NCBI GenBank assembly: GCA_014904845.1
Contig: MU119340.1
Span: 62,001-126,000, forward strand
Direction: 5' to 3'
DNA length: 64,000 bases
DNA from: Acephala macrosclerotiorum
Lineage: Eukaryota; Ascomycota; Leotiomycetes; Helotiales; Mollisiaceae
Shown: positions 9,743-20,114 of the stretch, piece by piece
How positions within the stretch are numbered: position 1 is the stretch's first letter
How the letters are laid out: every line of letters begins with the position of its first letter
Notes under the pieces: generated by a model
What the model was told of the DNA's origin: nothing
Databases searched by the model: none
Seen by the model: the letters and a program-made list of their open reading frames with translations, nothing else
Position numbers and translations under genes: made by a program

Positions 9743-10896
9743 ATGTCTATCGGACTTGCAATAATCGGTAGCGGCATCTTTGTTTGTGACGAGCATCTGG
9801 TATTTTCTCAATGTCCCTCGAATCCACAGCAACTGACCCCACCAGCCCGCAGTAAAAGCCTGCTCCCTCCTCACCCTAAAAGCCATCTACTCCCGCTCCC
9901 TCAAGTCTGCAAAAGCTCTCGAGACAAATGTCGACCTCTACTCTGACGACTCAGGCTCAGGGAAGACCTACCACGACCTCCTCCTTCGCGATGACATCCA
10001 CGCCGTTATCATCGCGCTCCCTATCATGAGTCAGCCAGAATATATCGAGGCAGCCCTTGCAGCTGGGAAGCATGTTTTATCTGAGAAACCTATTGCGGCA
10101 GATATCAAGAGAGCAGAGCAATTGATTGCGTATTATAAGAGTGATAATGTGAAGAGTGGAGCTACTTGGGGTGTTGCAGAGAACTTTCGATTTCTGGATA
10201 GCTTTGAGTATGGAGCGAAGGAGGTGCAGAAATTGGGCAGAATACTGGGATTTAGAGTCAAGATGTTCGCGAATATTAAGCTTGGTGGAAAATACATTGG
10301 TGAGCTGGATATATATATATATATATATGCTAAGATCGGACATTGAGCTAATATTTGCAGAAACGCCATGGAGGAAGAAGCCGGAATACCAAGGAGGGTT
10401 CCTGCTTGATGGGGGTGTCCATTTTGTCGCAGGCACACGAGAATTACTGGGTGGTGATTATCCTACTGCTCTCGTAGCCTATTCGACATTACTACAAGAA
10501 CACCTTCCTCCTGTCGATACGGTTAATTCAGTTTGGCAGACGAAGTCCGGTATTTCTGGGACATTTTCCGTCTCGTTCGGAACGACACTGTCGGGAGGGG
10601 AATACACTATCGCCTGTGAAAAGGGAAGTGTTACGATCATTCGAGACAAGGTCACCGTTCGGCAAGGAGAGGAATCAGAAGGGAAATATACAGAAATCGA
10701 CTTCGCAGACAATCTGCAAAACGCTGGTAGTGGTGTCAAGCCAGAGGTTGCGGCTTGGGCACAGAGTATTGTGGATGGAAAGCCGAATCCAAAGCAGTCC
10801 CCTGAGCAAGCTTTGGGAGATCTCGAGATTCTGGAGCAGATGTTGAAGAGTGGAGAGGCCAACGGACAGCCACAGGCCTTGAAATACCAGGCATGA
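9743..10896 (+). CDS. Gfo/Idh/MocA-family NAD(P)-dependent oxidoreductase
   Basis: Three exons (9743-9799, 9846-10299, 10361-10896) give 348 residues. The N-terminus MSIGLAIIGSGIF is the dinucleotide-binding fold of the family. EKPIAADIKRAEQL contains the conserved EKP motif, with the catalytic lysine, at the end of the Rossmann domain. GGFLLDGGVHFVAG carries the D-G-G-x-H signature with the active-site His of the second domain. Members oxidise or reduce sugars, inositols, dihydrodiols or related polyols; the substrate cannot be read from sequence. No signal peptide, so cytosolic. The second intron (10300-10360) contains ten AT units. The gene appears intact and its length is normal for the family (330-400). 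Confidence 0.9.
10309..10328. repeat. (AT)10 microsatellite inside an intron
   Basis: Ten AT dinucleotides lie inside the second intron of the oxidoreductase gene. Length variation here would change intron size but not the protein. Confidence 0.9.
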
Positions 10897-11379
10897 ATCA
10901 ATACCCTCGCGTTAGAAAGATAAATGCACAATTTTTGTTCGTAAGGACGTCATGCTACCGGTAGCATGGATCCAGTACCCGGTGCTTGACTTGAAAAAAC
11001 ATGGGCCCAAATAGCACCTGGGGGTGGTTTGGGAATGCTAGAAACAGGCCAAGCGGCCGCAATTGTATCAGCTAAAAGCAAAATTTATTGCACGTCTCCA
11101 AAACATGCAAGAAATCATACCGAGAAGTACTTTTTAGTGGATCTTTGTTGGGGCTTACATAGCAAGCACGCGATTTTCCACTAATGTCTTTAATATATTA
11201 GAGGTGAGGATACATCTAGTTGCTCGGATCCTCATGGATGGCAGAGTCACTCACAGCAGGTCACAAGTTAGAGAGTGGGGTTGCTGTGGTGTAATGACTG
11301 AAGCCCAAGAAAAGAGTTGCCCCAAACCCCCTGTTAACATCAGAGCTCATTGCGACAAAAGCTTCCTTTCCGGAAAGTT
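10897..11379. other. Intergenic, convergent 3' ends, with an 18-bp palindrome
   Basis: Between two genes that end toward each other. It contains a perfect palindrome, CATGCTACCGGTAGCATG (10951-10968), 55 bp after the oxidoreductase stop. Function unknown; it could be a transcript-end structure or chance. Nothing else stands out. Confidence 0.6.
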
Positions 11380-12328
11380 TTACTTCGCTTCCTCCAAAAC
11401 GGTTCCAAACAATTCTCTTTTCGCCATCCTCAACAAGATATTCTCTCTTCTCTTCTTCCCCTGCTCCTCCTGCTTCAACTTGCTCGCCTCTCGCACCTTT
11501 GCAAAATCATGGCCCCACTTCTTATTATAATGCTGAACACGACAATAAGTGACAGTCCTACGATACTCGCGCAGATTCTTCGCCTTCGGATCATCTTCAT
11601 ACTCTACCCAATCATCTCCAACACCCTCATTCTTACCAACCGCGAGCCAGTCCTCTTCCTTGATTTGTGGTTCCTTTGGCTCGGTTTGATGGATGAATGT
11701 CCATTCTGAATCCAGGTGAGTTTCATTGCAGGTGGGGCAGATTGGGATCGAGGTTCCGATGCGGTATTTGAAGGTGTGGTTGGATGCGCATTTGGTGGTT
11801 CGGATGAATGGGCAGAGGGAAGTGCCTTGTTTCCAGCCTAGACAAGCGCAACATTCGCAGAAGGGGAGACCGTTTGCTTCAAGTGCTTTAGGCTGAGAGG
11901 TATTGGTGCCTTGGGGGCAGACGCCGGGGAAGAGGTCTTTGTCGTTTGGGACTGTGCTTTCGTTAGTGTGAATGTTCCCAGGGCCTTAGGCCAAGCGTAA
12001 TGGAGAACAGCGACGAATACACAACTACTTGGTTGAAAGGTGCAAGCAGGGCGCAAGATAGAGTGCGCAAGGACATCGACTTACAGAACATCTCCCAAGC
12101 CAGAAGCTCTGTGAGCCATTTCTTGCCCTCCTCATCTAGAGCCTCCCGGCCACGAGTGGAAGAATGGCGACAGATGTCTTCGTAGATAGCCCAGACCTTC
12201 TTGTCGATATCTTCATATGTGAGATTTTGCGGCGCGGCGCCTGCGCCGGTGAAGATCAGGGGCATAACGGAGACATATTCGCGCGACGAGGATGAGGGAG
12301 ATGAGGAAGATAGGGATAAAGAAGCCAT
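11380..12328 (-). CDS. Uncharacterised Cys-rich fungal protein
   Basis: Two exons (12085-12328 and 11380-11951; intron 11952-12084, donor GTAAGT, acceptor CACAG) give 271 residues. The start at 12328 is followed by a Ser-rich segment. The first exon encodes a helical stretch (TYEDIDKKVWAIYEDICRH). The second begins FPNDKDLFPGVCPQG and carries closely spaced cysteines: CECCACLGWKQG, then single cysteines before and within a CPTC pair, suggesting a structural zinc site. The C-terminal 70 residues are Lys/Arg/Glu-rich and helical. I do not recognise the family. Length, intact frame and good splice sites argue for a real gene; no secretion signal is visible. Confidence 0.72.
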
Positions 12329-13853
12329 ACTATTGGCGTTGGGTTTATGTACAGCAAATGATTTGAGGTTGAAGTTCTGCGCTTTTGCGTTGCGGCTGAG
12401 GGTGATGAAGGAGTTGCGATGCTGTTGGCGGTTTAAGGAGGGCAATGATGGATGAGATTTGGTGAGTGTTCGCTAAATAAAGGGGATCGATCATACGAAA
12501 TTTGCAGGTGAATTGAGCCCTCCTAGCTCCATGAAAAAACACAGTCTCCCTCCCCTAGCAACCGAACAGCTCGCATAGTAGCGAGCTAGGAAAGCTAGCA
12601 AAGGAGAGGAGGTAGTAAAAAACCTCAAAAAAGATTAGGACCCTCAATCCTCAATGAACAGTTCGATCCTGAACAGCACGAACTGCAACCTCGGATATGA
12701 GGAACAATGATAAAGGTGGTGAGCAGAGCATACTCAGGCATTTTAGTCTGTAGCCAGAAGATTGTATATGAAGCACTCGTAATCAAGTGTAGTGGATTTT
12801 GCACCTCCATGGTGTTGCTTGCGCGTTTTGTGATCGAAGACCGAAGATTGTAGTAGATCACTCGTAATCAAGCGTAGGTTTTTGAACACCACCACGGTGA
12901 GTTGTGCTACATTTCAAACGCCTGCTCCCGGCGAGTTCGGTCTGGTTAACAACCTGTCCTAGGCGTGGGCTAGTATCAATACCTGTCCCAAAGGCGGTAC
13001 CTGCATTGCGGTTCAGGTTGCACAATAGCAATGAAGTCGATGACATCTGATTTTAGCCTAAGAGCAGCGCTGAATGAGAATGGAAGGCTCTGTTGCTTAT
13101 GTGCAGATAACCCTCAGGTGCGTCTGAAAATTAGAACCAAATAGAACCGAGTCTTCGTAAGCACTCAACAAATTCATCGCATCCCGATTGCGAATACAGA
13201 TGAAAGTAGGATGATTGAACAAATGCAGCCATGGGGAGCAAAGTCATACAAACTTTAGAGGATGTCGGATGCCGCTGTCGGGACTCGACCCGACTTCTTG
13301 AAATCTTGAAGTATCAAGGGTCAAGGTAGCAGTTCAAACAACATCGCAGACCCCCCAAAAAAAATCAGCTGTTTTCATGACGTTGACTACATGTCCTCAG
13401 CCAACACTTGCCACAATTAAACAACGTGTTCCAAAATCATGTCTCGCTTCAGCCTCCTGAATTGGCTTGCATTCTCATCGCCAAACCAATCACACGAGAC
13501 CCTTTACCAATCTTCCCAGGGCCAGCCAACCATACCTCCGCAGTTGTGCGCCTTTGAAATTGAGCCCCTCCGCGCAGCAATACGGCAGGCTGTGAAAGAC
13601 CTCAGCGCTTCCGAGAAGCCAGCAGTGACATTCTGAGAGTCCGAGGCAGTCCGGGCAAAGCCAATCGGCGCCGCCCTTGACGCGTAGCAGTCGGTGGAAG
13701 AAGCACCAGCATTCCGTTTTTAGAATTCCGTTAAAAGCAGGCGCTTTCGAAGGGGCTGAACGGAAACGTTCACAATACTTCATCTTTCATCTGAAATAAT
13801 AAATCGCGACTCATTTCCTCGCAACGGAGGTGTTGTTCTTTAGAGAAAACAAG
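12329..13853. other. Intergenic with diverged direct repeat
   Basis: About 1.5 kb with no supported gene. It holds a diverged direct repeat (12756-12905) and, near 13272-13292, a GC-rich stem like the T-arm of a tRNA, but no complete tRNA could be folded. A 65-codon frame at 13439-13636 has no recognisable features. Confidence 0.45.
12756..12905. repeat. Two diverged direct repeats of about 60 bp, offset about 85 bp
   Basis: Both units contain GAAGATTGTA, then CACTCGTAATCAAG, and a downstream CACC..GGTG mini-stem. The shared words begin near 12757 and 12843. Differences between units are scattered substitutions, so the duplication is old. No coding potential is apparent. Confidence 0.6.
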
Positions 13854-15392
13854 ATGGTCAGATTAAGCTTGGGTGCAGTGGGTAAGTTTTATGGGTCCTT
13901 AGTCGGAACAAGCCTGGAGTGGACCGGCACTGACGGCGTCGCAGGAGCTGCTTTACTCTCAACCGCGATAGCTGTCGATACAACCGTTTCTTCTGGATTT
14001 ACTGCGAGCGACGGCAGTGTCAGCTTTGCTCTGAACATTCCCCAGGCAGATACATCAAATGATCTCTACTTTGCTCTACAGGCCGATGCCTCGCAGTCAT
14101 GGGTGGTAAGTCTGCGCCAACCTTGCATTTGGGCAAGTGCTAACATATGGCAGGCTATTGGGATGGGCAGCGACAAGATGGATAATTCCTTGATATGGAT
14201 GGTATACAGAGACAAGACTGGCAAAAACCTTACTCTCAGTCCACGACTTTCCTACGGCCATGTAGAACCCTCCTACACCTCGAACATCTCCGTAACAATC
14301 CTCCCCGGCACCGGCATTAACAATGGCAACTACACCTTAAATGCTATGTGCACAAATTGTCGGTCATGGAAAGGGGGATCTATCAACCATACAAACACAA
14401 AGGCCGACTTCATATTCGGCAGCGGACCGGCGGGAGATTTGAACACAAATGATTTGTCGGCTGGTATCAAACGTCACGCCTCGTATGGAGCTTTTCAGAT
14501 GGACTTGACGAAGGCATATGGTGCCGCTGGTGTTCCAAATATTCCTACTGCAGATTCATCGGGTACCACAGAACTCCAAGATAAGACTGATTTTGATTTC
14601 TCACCGTAAGAAAAATGCTCTTCTTTCTCCGGACATTGAAGCTAACCTCCACATCAGACCGCTCCACGCCTGCATTATGATCTTGGCTTTTGTCGGTCTC
14701 ATGCCCCTCGGCCTCCTCATTTTGCGAATCATGAACAGCGTCAAATGGCACGGACTCAATCAGACTCTCTCTGCTGCTGCTGCTCTCATTGGAACTTTTG
14801 CAGGTATCTACGCTGGATCAATGTACAACAGGGTGAGTCAATTGAAATTTTCACTTGGTCTACCTAACATACTATGCAGTCAAAGAACTGGAACTCGGCC
14901 CATCAGATTTTTGGGCTAGTCATTATTGCTGCTATGATCGGGCAATTCGTCCTAGGATACGTGCACCACCGAATCTACAAGCGAACACAGGCTACCACGA
15001 AACTCGCCCCTATCCACGTCTGGCTTGGACGAGTGGTGATCCCAGCAGGAATCGCGAACGGATTTCTCGGTTTCCCCCTCGCTCTCAACCCGCAATACAA
15101 TTGGGCCTTACTGGCATTGACACTTCTAGTCGTGATCGTCATTGCACCATTCGCGTTCTGGAGATGGAAGAGGAATAACAACAAGGCCGCGACAGCTGCT
15201 GCTGTTGGTGGTGGTTACCAAGGAGGCTATCAAGCGGAACCGTGGTCTTCCGATTCGAATGCGACGAGCAATGTCAACTTGGGAGCATATCCCGGAGGTC
15301 AACAAGGTGGATATGGACAGCCGCAAATCCATCCGCCCCTGTACGAGAATCTATCAGGATATCAATCTGCGCAAGGAAGACAATTTGTTTGA
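13854..15392 (+). CDS. DOMON (CDH-type cytochrome) and cytochrome b561 membrane protein
   Basis: Five exons (13854-13881, 13945-14105, 14154-14605, 14658-14832, 14880-15392) give 442 residues. A signal peptide MVRLSLGAVGAALLSTAIA is formed across the first intron. Residues about 20-235 form an extracellular DOMON domain like the haem-b domain of cellobiose dehydrogenase. Residues about 240-385 form a b561 core with several transmembrane helices and histidines suited to haem binding (LHACIM, NSVKWHGLNQ, NSAHQIFGL, PIHVWLGRV). The cytosolic tail is Gly/Gln/Tyr-rich. Proteins of this layout move electrons across the plasma membrane and are proposed ferric reductases; the electron acceptor here is unknown. 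All exons are in frame, so the gene looks functional. Confidence 0.9.
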
Positions 15393-16152
15393 GTAGGTGT
15401 TAATTTGAGAGAGTAGCATTGCATGGGCGTTTCTTCAATGAGGGTATTGGCGTTCGAAGATGGATGGTTATGACTGCCTGAAAAGGACATTGGCTTTTGC
15501 AATGAATCTGATTATTTTCTTTGTATTTTGACTTATTTTGAAGGATCCACCCTTTAGCCCTTGGTGCTGCCTCAGCAAGTAGCTGCATGCCCTTTGCCTT
15601 TCTTTATCACCATTGAATTATGTTCTTCGCTTTACCCACACTTTTCATCTTCTCAAACCTTCGGATACGGGGAGACCGCGCTTGTCAATCGTTTTGAGGC
15701 TCATCCCCGAAGCTTCTTTGTATTTTACGGTGCAGCCCTACTGATGAGGCGTTCTAAGTTTTATACTTCTCAGCCTCTAGACCAGAATACTGTGTTGGAG
15801 AGGCCCGACCCGCTGCATGGCTTGATTTGTTTGGCCGTGGCACGATAGGCTTTGAAGTATTCCTATGATAAGGGTGCGGTATCTGTAGCTCTATTGTTAG
15901 ATAGATCAACACCTAACAGGAACCATTACATCGATTTCCCTGACGGCTTGGCAAAATATGCTTGTATCTGGCAGATATTCCTAGTGAGAGATATCTTGCA
16001 TGTATAAGTATGTTTCTAATTCCACTTGATAGCGTTGCACATGTCAGACATTCAATTCAAAGTCGAGCTAGACTTCTTTTCTTCGTTTCTTTGCTTGTTC
16101 CTTACCATGTTTGGCCTGTCTGATATCTTTCGGAACCCAAGGGACAGCCAGC
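15393..16152. other. Intergenic
   Basis: About 760 bp between two rightward genes. No gene, repeat or RNA is evident. The last 100 bp are T-rich and probably belong to the promoter or leader of the next gene. Confidence 0.45.
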
Positions 16153-17337
16153 ATGCACCAATTCTTCTGGTACCTTGCAATCCTCGGTGCAGTGTGCCTT
16201 GAACCCGGCTATGTCATTGCGACCACAACTGTCTTCGTGGACATATTCCCCATCTCCACAGTCCCGGTCCATGCCGCAGCTTTTACAGCACTTACACTCT
16301 CAGTCAAAGCATCCGCAAAAGCCATAGCAACACCGATCGTCAATTCCACCAACACCAATACCAATGTCACTCTCCCATCACTTCCTCTCAACTCGGACTC
16401 TCTCTCAGGACTCGACTCGCTGATGAACCTCATTCTCTCAGCACTAGACCATACTCCAAGCAGGGGACGCTGACGTCGTTGGTTTCTACACCAACATCTC
16501 TTCCTGCCTCTCAAACGTCACTCTCGCCCTCGAAGCCGCTGTCTCCAACCTGGTCCCCGAAGTGTCCAGTCTCGCCCACGAGGTCGGCTCAAACATCACC
16601 AAAGGAGCCAGCAAGGCAACATTGTTCACCGCCTCTCCGACATCAGGTATTCCCGGCGCTGTGTCAACTGCAAAAAGCATCGCGAAATCGATTGAGTCGA
16701 AAATCAATTCTGTAGCACCAGCGCTGGCTACCTCATTATTCCATGAAGCTACCTCAGATATCGCCGCTGCCGCAAAGAGCGTAGCTTCCAAGCTCCATCT
16801 ACCTTTCAAACCTCGAGGGTATCCAAAATTGACACCACGACAAAACCTCACGGAAATCATACCAATTTTCCTTAATAGTTTAGATATTGACGCGTCTTTC
16901 AAATCTAAAGCAAAATCGAAACCCGACGAGGCCTAACAGACATCACCTCCGAGTTCTTCAACACCTCAGACATCGACCCTTACTTCAAACCCAAATCCAA
17001 ACCGCGTGCCCTCCCAAGTCTCGAGCCCCGCAACCTCACAACACTATCTCCATCGCCTTCAGCTTGCATTTCCGCAGCTGCAGACACCAACCCCCTCTTC
17101 CAAATCGGGGACTGCGCATTCCACATCGCTGAACTCGTTACCCCAGCCTCTAAAATTCTGAAACTGAAGGATTTGATTGAAGGAGCAGGCGGAGCGATGA
17201 ATGTTGTGCCGACATTGGGAAATGCGAAGGATGCTACTAGTGTGGTTAAGATTGGAGGGCAGGGAGTGTTAGATGTGCTGAAGGGGGCGTTGGGGGTTAG
17301 TGAGGTTATTAAAGCTTGTAGTTTCTCGGTGCAGTGA
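16153..17337 (+). pseudogene. Ala/Ser-rich secreted protein, frame broken twice
   Basis: The ATG at 16153 begins a signal peptide (MHQFFWYLAILGAVCLEPG) and then an Ala/Ser/Thr-rich chain with several N-glycosylation sequons. The frame ends early at 16471-16473, but the same protein style continues in another frame from GGGG at 16463-16466 (DADVVGFYTNISSC). It shifts again near 16920-16930 to continue to TGA at 17335-17337, ending in a Gly/Val-rich tail. Around the second break, two diverged copies of a motif (FLNSLDIDASFKSKAKSKP and FFNTSDIDPYFKPKSKPRA) show that both frames were coding. An intron 16880-16940 could bypass the second break but would remove one repeat copy. I do not recognise the family; it may be a cell-wall or secreted protein. 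Confidence 0.55.
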
Positions 17338-18112
17338 GGGGCGGGTGGAGATGCGATGGGATGGGATGGATGGGAAGGAAAGGCAAGGGTTTGTTAGCGT
17401 TTGGAGTTTGTTGCTTGTGTTTGTTTAGCATGTTGCATGAAATTTTTTTGCATTACAATTTTCATAGACTGGAATTTAAAGCCCGGGCTCTCTATCGAAA
17501 CGCGCTTGATACGTAAGATGAACCGCGTCCTACATTGATTGCATCTTCTAATTTTCAAAAAGGGGTTCGCTTGCCTGGTCCTCAAGCGACTCGCTTCCAA
17601 AAGTTTAAAAAAGAAACCTCCCAAAAAATCGACAACGCGGTTTAGATTTTTCTTCAAAATAATTCATAGAATGAAAAAACAAAAACAATAGCCCTCGGGG
17701 GGCTCTTGAAAATCCCTCGGTGTTGAGTAGGATTTTTTTGTCGTAGTTCGGAATGGCGTGTGCTCTCGCTTTTGAGCTCGGGGCAGGCGATCTTTTCTCT
17801 TGTTACTCCTCCTCTTAACCCATCGTGACCTGGTTCACCTGCCTAAGTGAACTGCTTCGAGTGGGTTGTTGGAGAACCTTTTGCTTATTTAAATCTATAA
17901 GGAGTAAAGGTGAAGGTGACAGGTGATTGGTGGATGAGGGAGGAAATGGCAATATATCGCTAGCGCGGGGTTTTCTCCGAGGTTTTTGGGGTCCGCTGCT
18001 GTTTTATCGAGCGTGTGGTGATACGTGAATAATCTTCTGTTTGAGATGTAGTGGATAACTTTGCAGGCAATCTTGAAGACGACAAATTCCATCAATTCTT
18101 ATCGGCCATTCT
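17338..18112. other. Intergenic, convergent 3' ends
   Basis: About 775 bp between two genes ending toward each other. It is GT-rich at the left and AT-rich in the middle. No gene or repeat recognised. Confidence 0.45.
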
Positions 18113-19043
18113 TTACACTTCCGGATGCTCCTTCAAAAATCCCTCCAAACTCGTCGCCTCAACACCAGGAAACTTCCCATTCTCCAATTCCTCCAAATTC
18201 CAAGTCCCTTTAACACATGTTAAATAAAAATACAACCAATGCCACTCCCACAATCTGCTCCGTCCGAACTTCTCCTTCTCTTTGACCGCCAACTCTTCCA
18301 ACTCCGCCACACTCCCTCTCCACCTCACCTTCACCTCAGATCCCCTTACTCTCTCATACGTCTCTTTAATCTCTTTCAGACTCGCCCTAAACGAACAAAA
18401 ACTCACATATCCACCCTCTTCCGCTCCCGGCGCAGTCACAACCTCAACGCCCCCCCCCGCATCCTTCTCTGTCGTAAAATCCCACACCTCATTCCCAGTA
18501 CCCCAAATATCCATCTCCTTCTTTCCCTTCTCAGCATGACAATCCCAAATCCCTCCATCCCTAGGCGTAAATCCATCCTGACCATCCACACCAAAGAATA
18601 CATCCGCCAACATACCACTGAAGATATGCAACAGCTTGATACTCGACGTTAGTTCGGCTTGGACGTGGAAACAACGGATGGAGTTGTAGATAGGCCAGCC
18701 GGTACCGAAGGGAACTTTCCGCCAGTCGTAGTTCCATCCGGCCGCTAGGAAGCGTTTTACGGAGGCTTTTTCGGCGGCACGGAGGAGGAGGAGTTGACCG
18801 TCTAAATGGAGGGTTGGGAGACCGGCGTAGGCGCAGATTATGGCGTCGACGCCGGCACAAGCCTTTCCCAGGGTGGGGATGTCATCGTGAGAGATCGAGG
18901 CGATGAAGGATTTGAAGTTGGCGTGCGAGGCGACAGATGATGGGAGTTTGGAGGGGTTGCGTCCTAGGCCTCGAACTTTGTAGCCGGTTTTGAGGGCGTG
19001 GTGAGCCGTGCAAGCCGATGTTGCCTGCTATGAGGATGAGCAT
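18113..19043 (-). pseudogene. NmrA-like / isoflavone-reductase-like NAD(P)-binding protein with one frameshift near its start
   Basis: From the ATG at 19043 the chain begins MLILIAGNIGLH, the nucleotide-binding motif of NmrA/isoflavone-reductase-like proteins. The frame is then wrong by one base: the rest (AHHALKTGYKVRGLGRNPSK, then GVDAIICAYAG, AAGWNYDWRKVPFG and on to a stop at 18113-18115) lies in the next frame. The switch is at about 19004-19010 (CACGGCTC; one extra base). Apart from this the protein is complete at about 310 residues. Such proteins bind NAD(P)H and act as reductases or redox sensors. Whether this is a real null allele or a base-call error cannot be decided here. No intron can explain it. 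Confidence 0.72.
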
Positions 19044-20114
19044 TGCGCAACGTTGCCATCAAATAGATTTCAAGAGCAAAATCAATGAAAGAAGAGAAAC
19101 TTGATGTCTCGAGAAATGTGTCTCATGAATTTAGGATTATTGAGAGAGAAACAGGTCGATTTATAAATCTGATGAAGCGAAGAGCCCGTCAGTGAAGTTT
19201 TAGCCATTGATGTACGGAAATTGAGTTTCACGAATCAATTCATGAGAATTTTCGGCTCATTATGAGGATAGAGGTGGTGGAAGGCTATGCAGGCACACCA
19301 ATGAGAGGCTTTCAATGGAGAAGTTGGGGAACCCTACATTTTATGTCAATCAAGTGGTCTGTGCACGTACATCACTCACAAGATCATTCATGTGACTTGA
19401 AATTGTGACTGACGCTGCAGAAGCTTTATGGGAGATTTTAGGGAGTATTAATTTCAGTTACTGATATTTTTTACTTCTTATCTGAGGCTAAAAGAAACAT
19501 TCTCGATCGCATCACGTGCACTGGCCTTCTTCCTCGTGCAAACGACCTCGTAAATGCTGTGAGTAAAAGTGTGAAGGAAATAGTCCAGAACTGTATTCAG
19601 GCAAATATGATTCGGGTCTTCCGCGAACGACACAACTCTCTCACTAGACTGCCTACCACTTATATTTTCGTTCTCCCCCTATGAAAAGAAAAGAGAAGAG
19701 AAGAAGATAAGAAAGCTTTATTTCATAGGGGAAGAACGAGAATATAAGTATCAGGCAGTCTAGTGAGGGATCCGCATTAGGTGCGGTGCTTTTTGAGAAG
19801 GCGCACTGGGTGATGAGGTATGCGGGGTCGACTGCTTTGAAGGCTGGAGCTATGCCTTGCGAGGAAGGAACACCCAACACTGAACTTCGTCAGTCTCACG
19901 TCGAATATTTGCAAACGTCATCGATAAAGATATGTTTGAACTATACAACACAATTTCCTTCGTCTCTACTATATGGATGTGAATCCAAAAAACTCTCTGG
20001 TCTCGCTCTAACTCCAACCTGCGCAAAATGCCAGACAATAACCACCCAAGTAAAGTATACAAACATACAATATACAACAAAAGGTACGACATATACAGTA
20101 TGAAATTGTAAAGA
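19044..20114. other. Intergenic with long hairpin
   Basis: About 1.07 kb without a supported gene. Its main content is the inverted repeat at 19640-19767. Confidence 0.5.
19640..19767. repeat. Long inverted repeat (47-nt arms, 34-nt loop)
   Basis: Left arm 19640-19686 and right arm 19721-19767 are complementary at 42 of 47 positions. The outermost 15 bases (CTCACTAGACTGCCT) and the inner 11 (CCCCTATGAAA) pair perfectly. The purine-rich loop is 19687-19720. If transcribed this gives a hairpin long enough for Dicer; as DNA it resembles a small fold-back or MITE-like element. No clear target-site duplication was found. Confidence 0.88.

Noticed and set aside
13260..13350. tRNA-like T-arm stem (GTCGGGACTCGACCCGAC region)
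   Set aside because: The loop is one base short, two extra bases separate it from any acceptor stem, and no D-arm or anticodon arm can be formed on either strand.
13439..13636. 65-codon frame starting MSRFSLLNWL
   Set aside because: Too short and without homology clues; could be real but cannot be supported.
16880..16940. Intron bridging the second break of the Ala-rich secreted gene
   Set aside because: In phase, but the donor is poor (GTTTAG) and it would delete a motif copy that is clearly coding-like; kept only as an alternative.
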